A stretch of DNA of 64,000 bases from Bradyrhizobium septentrionale. GTDB taxonomy: Bacteria; Pseudomonadota; Alphaproteobacteria; Rhizobiales; Xanthobacteraceae. The translations under genes were made by a program, and so were the position numbers. Of this stretch, positions 27,081 to 36,953 are shown in pieces (the first letter of the stretch is position 1; every line of letters begins with the position of its first letter). The stretch is from positions 496,001-560,000 of the forward strand of contig NZ_CP088285.1 of assembly GCF_011516645.4 (NCBI RefSeq), read 5' to 3'. The notes under the pieces are model-generated. The model worked only from the letters and a program-made list of their open reading frames with translations, made no database searches and was not told the DNA's origin.

Positions 27081-27590
27081 ATGTCCAAGAAGCCAACACG
27101 ACCCAAAGCGAAGAAACCTTCTGCCAAGACCGTCATCATGTTCGGACTGGACAAAGACCGCAAACCGCATGCGGCACGGTTCACCGGCGAGAACGAGGCG
27201 CTATTGGCAAGAGCCGCGGCAGCGATGGGCCTGCGGCTCGCGGTACCAGCCACCAAAAAGCACTTCGAGATCGCGAACAAGCTACCGGCTGGTCGAATTC
27301 ATGCCACCGGTAATGGGCTGGTGCCGAGTATCGATCAACAACTCTATGACCAGATCAATTCGCTGGTAGGTGGCGAGCCATGCGCGATCACTACGTCACT
27401 TCCCAAGAGCTCGTCACAGCTCGCGCCCGGTCATCTCGTCATCGCTCAGGATACTGTTGATGATGGTTGGTGGCCCGCGATTGTTACCAAACGAAGCAAT
27501 GACACGCTGACACTGAAGTGGCGCGACTACCCAAGCGCATCTGAGTTCGTGCGACCGGTCAGCTCGGTGGCATTGCTGAACAGCGATTGA
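27081..27590 (+). CDS. Unknown protein, 169 residues
   Basis: Starts after a strong ribosome site (CAGAGGAGAGCC). The first 20 residues are basic (KKPTRPKAKKPSAK). The middle has GLDKDRKPHAARFTGENEAL. The C-terminal 60 residues (HLVIAQDTVDDGWWPAIVT, then LTLKWRDYPSASEFVRPVS) look like a small beta-barrel of the Tudor/chromo type. I know similar genes from rhizobial accessory replicons but no function. Single gene between two terminators. Confidence 0.65.
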   Translation: MSKKPTRPKAKKPSAKTVIMFGLDKDRKPHAARFTGENEALLARAAAAMGLRLAVPATKKHFEIANKLPAGRIHATGNGLVPSIDQQLYDQINSLVGGEPCAITTSLPKSSSQLAPGHLVIAQDTVDDGWWPAIVTKRSNDTLTLKWRDYPSASEFVRPVSSVALLNSD

Positions 27591-27617
27591 AATCTATCGT
27601 TCCTACCGATCTCCATG

Positions 27618-27643
27618 GCTCAGGTCGCTAACACGGCCTGAGC
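27618..27643 (+). terminator. Probable intrinsic terminator
   Basis: GCTCAGG (27618-27624) pairs with CCTGAGC (27637-27643), followed by ATTTCGTTT. The T run is imperfect, so termination may be partial. Confidence 0.5.
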
Positions 27644-27664
27644 ATTTCGTTTGACCAACAAACC

Positions 27665-28006
27665 ATGGGCACGCAAATGGACGACCAGAACGAAATTATT
27701 CGTTTTCTCAATGACGAACTTCGTCACGACCTCACCCGAGGTGCAGCCTTCATGACGCCGGGCGTGGCGGCTCTTGGTCCGGAGGTGGCCGAGCGGATCT
27801 TTGATACGATCTCGCTCTACGATGATTTCTGCCAGGAAAACGACCCTCACGAAGAGCACGACTTCGGATCATTCGCTGTCGAGGGCCGCACGATCTTTTT
27901 CAAGATCGACTATTTCTCAAAAGACATGACGGTGAGATCACCGGATCCCTCAGATCCATCTGTTACCAAACGCATCATCACAATCATGCTTGCGGAAGAA
28001 TACTAG
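27665..28006 (+). CDS. DUF3768 family protein
   Basis: 113 residues (109 if the second Met at 27677 is the start). DUF3768 hallmarks: MTPGVAALGPEVAERIFDTI, then NDPHEEHDFGSFAVEGRTIF, FKIDYFSKDMTVRSPDPSDP and the C-terminal TIMLAEEY. The family is common on plasmids of alphaproteobacteria and has no known function. The stop codon touches an IS5-type remnant, but the conserved end is complete, so the gene is whole. Confidence 0.85.
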   Translation: MGTQMDDQNEIIRFLNDELRHDLTRGAAFMTPGVAALGPEVAERIFDTISLYDDFCQENDPHEEHDFGSFAVEGRTIFFKIDYFSKDMTVRSPDPSDPSVTKRIITIMLAEEY

Positions 28007-28009
28007 GAC

Positions 28010-28145
28010 GCGAACACCTCGGGCAGATCACGCCAGGGGCTCCAGATCGCAAAGCCCAGAAGAGACCGTTGAAGACCCGACGGTCGTTTACCCGGGGAAT
28101 GCCGCGCGGCTTGTTCGGCAGCATTGGCTTGATGGCAGTCCATTC
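28010..28145 (-). pseudogene. IS5-family (IS427-like) transposase fragment
   Basis: On the minus strand from 28145: EWTAIKPMLPNKPRGIPRVN followed by DRRVFNGLFWALRSGAP, the start of IS427-type OrfA. A lost base in GGAGCCCCTGG breaks the frame before the usual WRDLP. No inverted repeats were found nearby. 28146-28354 shows no further gene. Confidence 0.7.
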
Positions 28146-28354
28146 CTAATCGGCGAGTTCGTAGCATGCTTCGAGCCCCAGTTCGGGAGCGGATCACGGC
28201 AGTCTGGCCGAAAGCAATGCTCCTAGCCCGATCCTCATGGTTGCGGGAAAAAGCGGACATCCACCAACTGACAGTCCCGCCGAAACTGTCGAAAATGACC
28301 CTAAGTGGATGCCGACGGACGTTGCCACCATTTCCTCTCGCAGGCGCGCGTAGG

Positions 28355-29225
28355 TCAGAGCCGACCAGCTTGCCGGATTTGCGCCGCCGCTTTCTGATAC
28401 TCGCGCGGTGAAACCCCATAAGCAGCTTTAAAGCAGCGGCCAAAATGGGTCATGTCCGAAAATCCCCACCCGTGCAATTTCGGCTATGGTTTGATGGGCC
28501 TGGTTGGGATCTTCAAGAGCAAACCGACAACGCAAGAGCCGTCGGGACAGAATGAGACGTTGAAGCGAGGAATCCTGTTCGGCAAGAAGCGCATTGGCGT
28601 ATCGGACGCTTATTCCAACGATATCGGCGACCTTCTGTCCGACGAGCTCGGGATCGGCGAGCCTCGCTTCCACCACTGAACGAATCTGTCCCAGCAATAA
28701 CGCTTTTGCATTCGAGACGCGAACGGTAGCGCTCCCAATTGTTCTCGCTATGGATAGTCCGATTAAGTCGAGCACGTGATTGCCGACCATTTCTTCCGTT
28801 ATAAAAGTTGTCCTCCCAGCGAGCGATGGGAGTTTTGCGGCAACCGAAAGCGCCAGATCATCGTCCGCCCGCTCGGCCGTCACGCGACGCCCGATCAACT
28901 CGCGGTTTCCACCGATCCGTGCGCGTAGCTCACGACGCGGAACCTTGCTAAGGAGGGTTTTCGAGTCTCGCGAAAACCTCGCATCATAAGGCAACATCGG
29001 CTCAAGCAGCATCAGCGAACCGACGTCCAGGTTAACCTCGCACGCTAATCGTCCAACGCAGCTGCGGTCATTGTCGCATGCCCCATGATGGATAGCAAAA
29101 CAGCCTTTCAGCGCTGCGAATTCAAAAATTGCGAATTCTTGACGATTCTCGCCTCGACCGTCGCCTGAAATGTCGCCTTGAGTAAATCCGGCTCCTGCGT
29201 TCGCGAAGACGCTAATTTTCAGCAT
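28355..29225 (-). pseudogene. AraC-family regulator with a late frameshift
   Basis: The N-terminal part is the AraC_binding_2-like sensor domain (LEPMLPYDARFSRDSKTLLSKVPRREL). The C-terminal part is the double helix-turn-helix (VVEARLADPELVGQKVADI). The second HTH breaks at about 28465: IAEIAR is followed by an extra G, after which the right frame reads WGFSDMTHFGRCFKAAYGVS and PREYQ, ending at 28355. Removing one base restores a full AraC C-terminus, so this is a one-base insertion or a sequencing error. The frame is open upstream to 29402, but Met at 29225 avoids overlapping the gene on the other strand. The sensor domain also looks eroded. Confidence 0.7.
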
Positions 29226-29249
29226 CGCTTTTCGACAGGAGAGTCGCTG

Positions 29250-29801
29250 ATGAAGTCTTCGCACAGATCCTTGCTTAAATCCGAGCGCAAAATCGTCGAC
29301 CGGATCACCAAGATACGAAAGACGGCTGACCGCGTATCCAGGAGCAAACGCCGGTTCGCTGAGTATCGATACCTCCGAGCTGTTCTTCGTGGCTACCGAC
29401 ATCTCGCCGACAACGAGCTTCTTCCGGCTATGCTTGAAATCGCACCTGCTATCCTAACTGTTCCAGTGCGTGCCAACTGGCATCCGCTGCGCGTTATCAT
29501 CGAGGCCACAATGTGGACGGAAATCGACTATCGGACGCGCAGCAGATGGACCCGAGCTCTGGAATACGCGCTCGCACGGAACATTTCTGGCGATCAACTG
29601 CCGCAGTTTTTCCGCGCAAACAACGGCATCGCCGCTTGCGCTGACTTAAAGTGTAGAACGCAGCCGAAAAGACGCCAATCACCAAACGGCACCGGATTGA
29701 ATCTCAGATCGCCCGCGCGGCCCCAGTTGATGATGAGGCAAAGCTCCCTGAGCACAGCGCGCTCAAAGCCTCTTGGTTGCTCAATCATACGACGAGGCTA
29801 G
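29250..29801 (+). CDS. Unknown rhizobial-type accessory protein
   Basis: Starts at the ATG at 29250 behind ACAGGAGAG. The product is basic and helical: KSERKIVDRITKIRKTADRV, then EYRYLRAVLRGYRHLADNE and IEATMWTEIDYRTRSRWTRA with LEYALARNISGDQLPQFFR. I recognise this as a recurring hypothetical of rhizobial plasmids and islands, usually ending soon after the QFFR-x-NNGIAAC segment. Here about 50 further Pro/Arg/Ser-rich codons follow, probably because of a frameshift near 29650. Function unknown. Confidence 0.55.
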   Translation: MKSSHRSLLKSERKIVDRITKIRKTADRVSRSKRRFAEYRYLRAVLRGYRHLADNELLPAMLEIAPAILTVPVRANWHPLRVIIEATMWTEIDYRTRSRWTRALEYALARNISGDQLPQFFRANNGIAACADLKCRTQPKRRQSPNGTGLNLRSPARPQLMMRQSSLSTARSKPLGCSIIRRG

Positions 29802-30305
29802 ACCTACTGCCGAATGCCTGGATCAAATCGCGGCCCACGGCTTTATGGATTGCCAGGGGTTGGACAGATGCTCACGGAAAGGGGCATTGCTGATGCAGAG
29901 CATCATCTCGCGGATTAAAGCTCGGAAGCTCGGTGGTGATATTGAGTACAGACTCGCCCAGGCTAGGGCTCAATAATCCGAAATGCGAACGGAGCTTACG
30001 GTCGGGATCAGAGCCGTCGGAACTGCGCAGCCCAACGACAGGCAGATCGCACCAACGTTCATCACCTTGACGGTCGCGACCACGATGGGCTCCCCCATGA
30101 CTGATGAAGATCGCAAAAAGCTCGCCGAGACGCTAAAAATGGCCGATCTTGAAAATTATATGATAGCTCGAATCTCTCTCGATAGAGGAGAGCGCTTGTG
30201 GCGAGAGGCCGTGTCGGCGGTTGCAAAAACAGGTCATCCATTTTGATTTGCGACGTGCTCGGTTTCACCTGCCGACGCGATAGCGCTGGGAAAAGGTAAG
30301 TCCAC
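29802..30305. other. Region with doubtful small genes
   Basis: On the plus strand a 49-codon frame at 30097-30246 (MTDEDRKKLAETLKMADLEN, ending in AVAKTGHPF) has a protein-like, charged sequence and could be a real small gene. A 67-codon frame at 29773-29976 is less likely. Nothing else seen. Confidence 0.35.
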
Positions 30306-30381
30306 TGAGCTGAAATGGACCCCGATTTTGGGACCAGAGGTTAAGTTGGAAAAGGGCCGCTCCGTTTGATAGACGGAGGGC

Positions 30382-30675
30382 ATGATGAGGACGAAGACGA
30401 GACGCAAGATCGACGCGGCACTGAAGGCAAAGATTGCGCTGGAAGCGGTGCGGGAGCAGGCGACGGTGGCCGATCTGGCCCAGCGCTATGAGGTTCACCC
30501 GAACCAGATCTATGCCTGGAAGAAGCAACTGCTGGACCAGGCGGCGCGGGCCTTTGATGCGGGTGTCGGGCGCGAGAGCGAGGAAACGCGCGAACGCGAG
30601 ATCGAGAAGCTGCACGCCAAGATTGGACAACTGACGGTCGAGCGCGATTTTTTAGCGCGGAGGTCCGGAAGATGA
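30382..30675 (+). CDS. IS3 transposase OrfA (helix-turn-helix subunit)
   Basis: 97 residues with the OrfA helix-turn-helix ([30 protein letters not shown]) and a C-terminal leucine-zipper-like [20 protein letters not shown]. It overlaps orfB by 4 bases (ATGA). A T6 run just before the end (GATTTTTTAGCG) is a plausible slippery site for making the OrfAB fusion. Confidence 0.88.
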   Translation: MMRTKTRRKIDAALKAKIALEAVREQATVADLAQRYEVHPNQIYAWKKQLLDQAARAFDAGVGRESEETREREIEKLHAKIGQLTVERDFLARRSGR

Positions 30676-31607
30676 GCACGCCGGACCGTCGAGGAATGCT
30701 CGATCGCGCCGACAAGGCGCTGTCGATCCGTCGGCAATGCCTGTTGCTTGGCATCGCGCGCTCCGGGGTCTACCGGCCGCCCCGGCCGGCCAACGACAAC
30801 GACCTTGCCCTGATGCGGCGGATCGACGAGCTGTTCATCGCCTGGCCGTTCCTGGGCTCGCGGCGAATGACCGCAATGCTGAAGGCTGAGGGGCTTCAGG
30901 TCAATCGCAAGCGCGTGCAGCGGTTGATGCGCAAGATGGGCATCGCGGCGCTGGGACCGAAGCCGAACACGACGAAGCCGGCGCCGGGCCACAAGATCTA
31001 TCCTTATCTGTTGCGCAACATGACGATCGACCGGCCGAACCAGGTGTGGGCCGCCGACATCACGTATCTGCCCATCGGCCGTGGCTTTCTTTATCTCGTC
31101 GCCATCATCGACTGGGCGAGCCGTGCGGTTCTGGCGTGGCGGTTATCGAACACGATGGACGTCTCGTTCTGCGTGGCGGCTCTGGAAGAGGCGCTGGCGA
31201 AGTACGGCAGGCCGGAGATTTTCAATACCGACCAAGGCAGCCAGTTCACCAGCGCGGCCTTCACCGGCGCGTTGGCGGGCGCAGGGATCAAGATCTCCAT
31301 GGATGGCCGCGGTCGTTGGATGGACAACGTCTTCATCGAGCGGCTGTGGCGGTCGCTCAAGCATGAGGACATCTATCTCAAGGGCTATGCCGACGGCCGC
31401 GAGGCCAAGGCAGGGATCGCGAGCTGGATCGCCTTCTATAACGATCGTCGCCTTCATCAGGCGCTCGGCTATCGCACGCCGATGGCGGCCTGGCGCGAAC
31501 GGATGCAGGCCGCGAAGGCTGTGGACATGGTGGACAACGCTGACGCGTTGACCACATGCCCCAGCAACAGCAGCAGACAGAGTCTCTGGCAGCGTGATAG
31601 GAAGTAA
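30672..31607 (+). CDS. IS3 transposase OrfB (DDE integrase domain)
   Basis: 311 residues. Retroviral-integrase-type core with the catalytic Asp in [10 protein letters not shown], Asp in [11 protein letters not shown] and Glu in [15 protein letters not shown], and the IS3 end motif [15 protein letters not shown]. Frame intact. Confidence 0.92.
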   Translation: MSTPDRRGMLDRADKALSIRRQCLLLGIARSGVYRPPRPANDNDLALMRRIDELFIAWPFLGSRRMTAMLKAEGLQVNRKRVQRLMRKMGIAALGPKPNTTKPAPGHKIYPYLLRNMTIDRPNQVWAADITYLPIGRGFLYLVAIIDWASRAVLAWRLSNTMDVSFCVAALEEALAKYGRPEIFNTDQGSQFTSAAFTGALAGAGIKISMDGRGRWMDNVFIERLWRSLKHEDIYLKGYADGREAKAGIASWIAFYNDRRLHQALGYRTPMAAWRERMQAAKAVDMVDNADALTTCPSNSSRQSLWQRDRK

Positions 31608-31706
31608 TCAGGAGCGGTCAGTTTCCAACTAACAAACCGGCTCAAGCGGTCCCGCTCCGCGGGTCCATTTCTGAGCATCGGCGAATGCGTTCGCCGTTGA
31701 AAGGTT

Positions 31707-31981
31707 CTAGGACCTTCCCGATCTCAATGGCACTACGCGAAGTAGCGTAGCGTGAAGCTCCGCCCGCCACGCTAAATGTGGAGTAGCTTTCCCCACTTTC
31801 TCAATCCATTCTCTGAACGAAACTTTGAATTCTTCGGGAGAATTCTCAATTTCCTCGGCTACCTCATTCATGTGTTGCTGTTTGCAGGTAGCAGGACAAC
31901 CGCGAAAGTCTCGTTTCTCCTTTAGAAGGGCCATTACCGCCAGCCGCAGGTCAACGGCATTATCAATTGTAGCCAGATGAC
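31707..31981 (-). pseudogene. 3' part of a small gene split by IS21
   Basis: On the minus strand the frame reads ATIDNAVDLRLAVMALLKEK, then PATCKQQHMNEVAEEIENSP, EEFKVSFREWIEKVGKATPH and ends at 31707. If the IS21 and one copy of its ATGACG duplication are removed, the frame joins 37212-37191 and starts MPKGWASCHLATI. The rebuilt protein is about 99 residues, acidic in the middle, not recognised. It followed the DUF927 gene by 50 bases in the leftward mobile-element operon. Confidence 0.6.
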
Positions 31982-32123
31982 ATGACGTGCTGATTCCGCT
32001 CGATGTCGCCCACCATTCCGAGATGATCTCGCCCACCATTCCGGGATGATGTCGCCCGGGGTGACGAGGCCTCTTCTGGCTCCGATACGGTCCCGCCTTT
32101 CGGCTTTGCGAAGGGGGACCTGG

Positions 32124-33260
32124 ATGCCGACGGAGAGGCTTGCGATGCGCCATGTGCGCGAAGTGATCAGATTGAAGTCGGCTGGGATGCCGACCCGCGA
32201 GATTGCGCGGCGGTTGGGGACGGCGCCTTCGACGGTGCGGTTGACGATCCGCCGTTTTGAGGCGGCGGGGCTGAGCTGGCCGTTGTCTGACGACATCACC
32301 GACACTGATCTGGAGGCCCGGCTGTTCGCCAGCGCCGGTGCGGGTTCCGGCACGCGGCGGGGCCATCGCCGGCAGGCGGAGCCGGACTGGGCGGCGGTGC
32401 ACCGCGAACTCCGGCGCAAGCATGTGACGCTGTCGATCCTGTGGGAGGAGTACATCGCAAGCGAGCCCGGCGGGTATCGCTATTCGCGTTTCTGCGAGCT
32501 CTACCGCGCCTGGGAAGGCCGGCTGTCGGTGACGATGCGCCAGTCGCATGCGGCCGGCGACAAGCTGTTCGTCGATTATGCCGGTGACGGCGTGCCGGTC
32601 GTGATCGACCGGCTCAGCGGCGAGCGGCGCGCCGCGCAGATCTTCGTCGCGGTGCTCGGCGCTTCCAGCTTCACCTACGCGCAGGCGACCTGGACGCAGG
32701 GGGTCGCCGATTGGATCAACGGCCACGTCGGCGCCTTCGAGGCGATCAACGGCGTGCCGGCGCTGCTGGTGCCGGACAACACCAAAGTCGCGGTGATCAA
32801 GGCCTGCCTCTACGATCCACAGATCAACCGCAGCTACGCCGACATGGCGGCGCATTACGGCTCGGCCATTCTGCCGGCCAGGCCGCGACGACCACGAGAC
32901 AAGGCGAAGGTCGAGCAGGCGGTCCTCATGGTCGAGCGCTGGCTGCTCGGGCGGCTGCGCCACCGCACCTTCCACAGCCTCGCCGAGGTCAATGCGGCGA
33001 TCGCCGAGTTGCTCACCCGGCTCAACGAGGAGCGGCCGATCCGGCGGCTCGGCGTCACCCGCCGCAAGCTATTGGAGGAGATCGACCGGCCGGCGCTCAA
33101 GGCCTTGCCGGAGAACCCTTACGTGTTCGCCGAGTGGCGGATCTGCCGGGTCAGCATCGATTATCACGTCGAGGTCGAGGCGCATTATTACAGCGTTCCG
33201 CATCGCTTCGTCCGCGCCGAGGTGGAGGTGCGCTTCACGGCTCGCACCGTCGAGATCTTC
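32124..33260 (+). pseudogene. istA: IS21 transposase IstA, 5' part (interrupted by IS66)
   Basis: Reads from MPTERLAMRHVREVIRLKSA with the helix-turn-helix (MPTREIARRLGTAPSTVRLT) through the DDE core (FVDYAGDGVPVVID, LVPDNTKVAVI, KAKVEQAVLMVERWLL) to ...TVEIF at 33260, where the IS66 begins. The 3' part is at 35776-36198 in the matching phase. The intact protein would be about 520 residues. The broken protein still has most of the catalytic core but lacks its C-terminus. Confidence 0.88.
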
Positions 33261-33310
33261 GTACGCATCCGGTCAGCACCCCGGGCAGGCGCGCCGGTCA
33301 GCCGTGGCGC

Positions 33311-34897
33311 TCAGGCGGCAGCCGCTGTGGACTGTTGGGTCGCCTTCCAATTCCACGGGAGCAGGTCGGCGACTTTGTTGACGGGGTGATCTGGAAGCCT
33401 GGCCAACACATCCGCGAGCCAGGCTTGCGGATCAACGTCGTTCATCTTGCAGGTTTCGATCAGGGTATAGACGGCGGCGGCGCGATGGCCGCCGGCATCT
33501 GAACCGGCGAAGGTCCAATTTCGTCTTCCGACAGCCACACCGCGTAACGCTCGTTCGGCAGCGTTGTTCGAGAGGCAGACGCGACCATCGTCCAGGAAGC
33601 GGGTGAACGCCGCCCAACGGTTGAGCAGGTAGTTGATCGCCTTTGCAGTATCGTTGCCTGATGAGAGCAAGGTTCGCTGCTGACGCATCCAGATTTCGAG
33701 ATCGGCGACGATCGGCCTCGACTTATCACGACGTACCGCAAGCCGCTGTTCCGGCGTTTTGCCGTTGATGGTGCGCTCGATCTCGAAAAGGATATCGATG
33801 CGTCGCACGGCCTCGCTGGCAATCGGCGCCTCTCCAGATTTCGCCAAGTCGAAGAACTTTCTGCGGCCGTGGCTCCAACAGGCCGCTTCAAGGATCGGAG
33901 CTGGCTTCCTTTGGGCCTTGTAGAGCTGGTTATACCCATCGAAGGCATCGGCCTGCATGAGGCCGACATAGCCGGCAAGATGGCTTTGCGGGTGTTCTCC
34001 AGCCCGGTTGCGTGAGTAGTAGAACAGGGCCGCCGGCGGATCCGTGCCGCCAAACGGCCGGTCATCGCGAACATAGGTCCAGATCCGGCCGGTAACCGTC
34101 TTGAGCTTGGCCAGCACCGGCACCGTCGTATCGTCGCCGTGGATGCGTTCCGCGCTCATGACGTGGATCCGGATCGCCTCAATGATGGGATCGAGTGCCA
34201 CCACGCAGGCGCCGATCCGATCCGCCAGGGTCGAGACGTCGATCTCGATCCCTTCGCGGGCATAGGTCTTGCTCTGTCGGTTCAACGGCTGGTGCAGCAG
34301 GAACTTGTTGACCAGCACCATCGCCAGCAGGCTCGGCCCGGCAAAGCCTCGCGGGATCGGATGGGAGGGCGCCGGCGCCTCGGTGATTGCCTCACAATCC
34401 CGGCAGGAGAACTTTTCGCGGACATGCTCGATAATCTTCCAGCGCCGTGGCTCACATTCCAGGGTCTTCGATACCACCTCGCCGAGCTTGTGCAGTCGCT
34501 CGCTGCCGCACTTGCCACATACGCAAGGAGCGGGTTCGACGATGCGTTCGATCGGTAGATTGTCCGGCAACGGACGTCGCGGCGGCCGTGGATTTTGCAC
34601 GCGCTGCTGTTTGGCGGCTTCCGGCGCTGCGAGCTCGGCCTTGGTTTCCTGCTCAGCCTGGGTCTCTTCAAGATCCTCGATGGCGAGTTCGAGCTGCTCG
34701 ACCAGCAGCTTGCCGCGCTCAGAAGATTGCCCGAACTGTTCTCGCCGTGCCTTGGCCAGCATCAGCTTCAGCCGCTCGATCTCCAGCCGGCCGACGGTCA
34801 CCTCGCTCTTCGCCAGCGTCAGCTGCTCGCGCTGCGCAATGATCATCGCGTGTGCTGCGGCAAGGTCGGTGGGAAGCGGATCGGCGGGCGTCGTCAC
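33311..34897 (-). CDS. tnpC: IS66 transposase TnpC
   Basis: 528 residues. N-terminal leucine-zipper-like coil (ARREQFGQSSERGKLLVEQ), zinc finger (CVCGKCGSERLHKLGE, then SCRDCEA) and DDE domain (IHGDDTTVPVLA, LMQADAFDGYNQLY, then NNAAERALRGVAVGRRNW). The IS66 C-terminal NDVDPQAWLADVLARLPDHP is present. Intact. Confidence 0.92.
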   Translation of the reverse strand: MTTPADPLPTDLAAAHAMIIAQREQLTLAKSEVTVGRLEIERLKLMLAKARREQFGQSSERGKLLVEQLELAIEDLEETQAEQETKAELAAPEAAKQQRVQNPRPPRRPLPDNLPIERIVEPAPCVCGKCGSERLHKLGEVVSKTLECEPRRWKIIEHVREKFSCRDCEAITEAPAPSHPIPRGFAGPSLLAMVLVNKFLLHQPLNRQSKTYAREGIEIDVSTLADRIGACVVALDPIIEAIRIHVMSAERIHGDDTTVPVLAKLKTVTGRIWTYVRDDRPFGGTDPPAALFYYSRNRAGEHPQSHLAGYVGLMQADAFDGYNQLYKAQRKPAPILEAACWSHGRRKFFDLAKSGEAPIASEAVRRIDILFEIERTINGKTPEQRLAVRRDKSRPIVADLEIWMRQQRTLLSSGNDTAKAINYLLNRWAAFTRFLDDGRVCLSNNAAERALRGVAVGRRNWTFAGSDAGGHRAAAVYTLIETCKMNDVDPQAWLADVLARLPDHPVNKVADLLPWNWKATQQSTAAAA

Positions 34898-34940
34898 GAG
34901 GACGAATCAACCATATTCGTCGCAAAAAATCCCGCTCGAT

Positions 34941-35288
34941 TTAACCGGAAGCCCGTGGACGCCAGGTTGCCTGCGGCATCCGCCAATCAATTCCGGAGAG
35001 GAGATAGGATAGCTGCGCAACGCTGATCGTCACAACGCCATCCGCCATTGATGGCCACAAAAAGCGGCCTCGCTCCAGCCGCTTCGTGAACAGACACGCG
35101 CCTTGGCCATCATGCCAGATGATCTTGATCAGGTCGCCGCGGCGGCCTCTAAAAACATAGAGATCACCGGCATGCGGATCACGCTTCAAACTCTCCTGGA
35201 CCAGACGCGCGAGGCTCGGGAAGCCGCGGCGCATATCGGTGTGGCCGGTCGCAAGCCACACCCGCACATTACCCGGTATCGCAATCAT
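34941..35288 (-). CDS. tnpB: IS66 accessory protein TnpB
   Basis: 115 residues with the invariant VWLATGHTDMRRGFPSLARL and KIIWHDGQGACLFTKRLERG signatures. Required with TnpA and TnpC for IS66 movement. Its start overlaps the end of tnpA by 4 bases, indicating coupling. Confidence 0.92.
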   Translation of the reverse strand: MIAIPGNVRVWLATGHTDMRRGFPSLARLVQESLKRDPHAGDLYVFRGRRGDLIKIIWHDGQGACLFTKRLERGRFLWPSMADGVVTISVAQLSYLLSGIDWRMPQATWRPRASG

Positions 35289-35680
35289 CGGCGCTCAAGT
35301 ACCTCGAGGACCCGCGCCAGCGCTTCTGGATCGACGTGCGAATCCACTCGGATCCGTCGCCGGTTACCGAGGTCGATCTCGATCAATCCAGTACGCGCGG
35401 CCACTACAGACCGCCCTCGGCTATCACCCGCAGGTAAGAGCTTCGGAGTTTCCTCCGCCTCCGTGGCGGCGATCTGCACCGGCGCAAAAGACGGTGCGAC
35501 CTGCTCGGATGTCCGCGCTTGACGACGCCAGGTGAACACCAGGCTGGCCGCTACTCCGTTGCGACGTGCAACCGCTGTCACCTTTGCGCCCGGCGCCAAC
35601 GTCTCCTCGACAATCCGTGCCTTGTCATCCTGCGACCAACGCCGCCGACGCTCCAGCCCGCCCAAAACCTCGACCCGCAT
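35285..35680 (-). CDS. tnpA: IS66 accessory protein TnpA
   Basis: 131 residues with a helix-turn-helix (SQDDKARIVEETLAPGAKV, AVARRNGVAASLVFTWRRQA). First gene of the IS66 operon. Confidence 0.88.
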   Translation of the reverse strand: MRVEVLGGLERRRRWSQDDKARIVEETLAPGAKVTAVARRNGVAASLVFTWRRQARTSEQVAPSFAPVQIAATEAEETPKLLPAGDSRGRSVVAARTGLIEIDLGNRRRIRVDSHVDPEALARVLEVLERR

Positions 35681-35775
35681 CGCCCGATGACCTTAAAGCT
35701 AGACTTAAGGTCACACGCTTGGCGAATTACAGCGTGTCAGACAAGACGGCGCCCGCCGGATGCGTACAGATCTTC

Positions 35776-36198
35776 CACAAGGGTGAGCGGATCGCCGCGC
35801 ATCAGCGCATGAGCGGCAACCACAAGCACACGACCGTGCCGGAGCACATGGCGTCCAGTCATCGGCGCTACGCTGGCTGGACCATCGAGCGCATCCGTAA
35901 GGACGCAGCCTCGATCGGGCCGGCCACCGCGGCGCTGTGTGACCTGATCCTCGACGAGCGCGCGCATCCAGAACAGGGCTTCCGCGCCTGTCTCGGCATC
36001 ATCCGGCTCGCCCGATCCTACGGGCACGAGCGGCTCGATGCCGCCGCCATGCGGGCGATCGATATCGGCGCGCGCACCTACGGCTCGGTCAAGTCGATTC
36101 TCGCCAACAATCTCGATCGGCGTCCTTCACCCAAGCGCTCCGCGGACGACGCGCCGATCCTTCATCCCAACATCCGCGGGCCGCGCTACTACAATTAG
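35776..36198 (+). pseudogene. istA: IS21 transposase IstA, 3' part
   Basis: Continues the interrupted istA after the IS66 duplication: HKGERIAAHQRMSGNHKHTT, then PEHMASSHRRYAGWTIERIR and the end LHPNIRGPRYYN at 36198. istB follows after 11 bases. Confidence 0.88.
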
Positions 36199-36209
36199 GA
36201 GATCACGTC

Positions 36210-36953
36210 TTGCTCACGCATCCGACCCTCGATCAACTCTACGCGCTCGGCCTTCACGGCATGGCCAAGGCCTTCGCCGACATCGAAGCCGGCGGCGAGG
36301 CCGCAAGCCTCGGCCACGCCGAATGGCTTGCGCTGCGGCTCGAACGCGAAGCGTCATTGCGACGCGACAAGCGGCTGTCGAAGCGGCTGCAATACGCCAA
36401 GCTGCGCCAGGAGGCCTGCGTCGAAGACATCGACTACCGCACCCCACGCGGCCTCGACCGCAGCCTGCTGACGATGCTGGTCGAAGGCCGCTGGATCGAT
36501 GACCACGCCAACCTGCTGATCTGCGGGCCCTCCGGCGTCGGCAAAAGCTGGCTCGCCTCAGCGCTCGGCAACAAGGCCTGCCGCGACAATCGCTCCGTGC
36601 TCTACCAGCGCGTCCCGCGGCTGTTCACCGATCTCGCTTTGGCGCGCGGCGACGGCCGCCACTCCCGCCTGCTGCGCGCGCTTGGCCGCGTCGATCTCCT
36701 CATCTTCGACGACTGGGGCCTCGAGCCGCTTGACGCCGCGGCCCGCCACGACCTCCTGGAGATCCTCGAGGACCGCTACGGCCGCCGCTCCGCCATCGTC
36801 ACCAGCCAGCTCCCGGTCGATCAATGGCACGCGCTGATCGGCGATCCCACCTACGCCGACGCCGTCCTCGACCGCCTGGTCCATAACGCCCACCGGATCG
36901 ATCTGAACGGCGAAAGCATGCGGCGAACCCGCAAACCCGACCGAAAGGCCTGA
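36210..36953 (+). CDS. istB: IS21 helper ATPase IstB
   Basis: 247 residues, DnaC-like AAA+ ATPase that helps IstA choose and join targets. Walker A ICGPSGVGKSWLASALG near residue 105, Walker B DLLIFDDWGLEPL near 165, and the family end TYADAVLDRLVHNAHRIDLN. Intact, but useless in cis while istA is split. Confidence 0.92.
   Translation: MLTHPTLDQLYALGLHGMAKAFADIEAGGEAASLGHAEWLALRLEREASLRRDKRLSKRLQYAKLRQEACVEDIDYRTPRGLDRSLLTMLVEGRWIDDHANLLICGPSGVGKSWLASALGNKACRDNRSVLYQRVPRLFTDLALARGDGRHSRLLRALGRVDLLIFDDWGLEPLDAAARHDLLEILEDRYGRRSAIVTSQLPVDQWHALIGDPTYADAVLDRLVHNAHRIDLNGESMRRTRKPDRKA

Larger units (their letters stand above)
30306..31677 (+). mobile_element. IS3-family element, complete
   Basis: Left end TGAGCTGAAATGGACCCC at 30306; right end, read inverted from 31677, TGCTCAGAAATGGACCC. 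Holds the usual two overlapping frames. I could not identify a clear target duplication. Confidence 0.87.
33261..35767 (-). mobile_element. IS66-family element nested in istA
   Basis: Ends GTACGCATCCGG at 33261 and its inverse ending 35767. Perfect 8-bp target duplication AGATCTTC at 33253-33260 and 35768-35775, as IS66 makes. Contains tnpA, tnpB and tnpC on the minus strand. Confidence 0.93.

Noticed and set aside
31707..32975. 422-codon minus-strand frame
   Set aside because: Most of it is antisense to istA; only 31707-31981 is native sequence of the interrupted gene.
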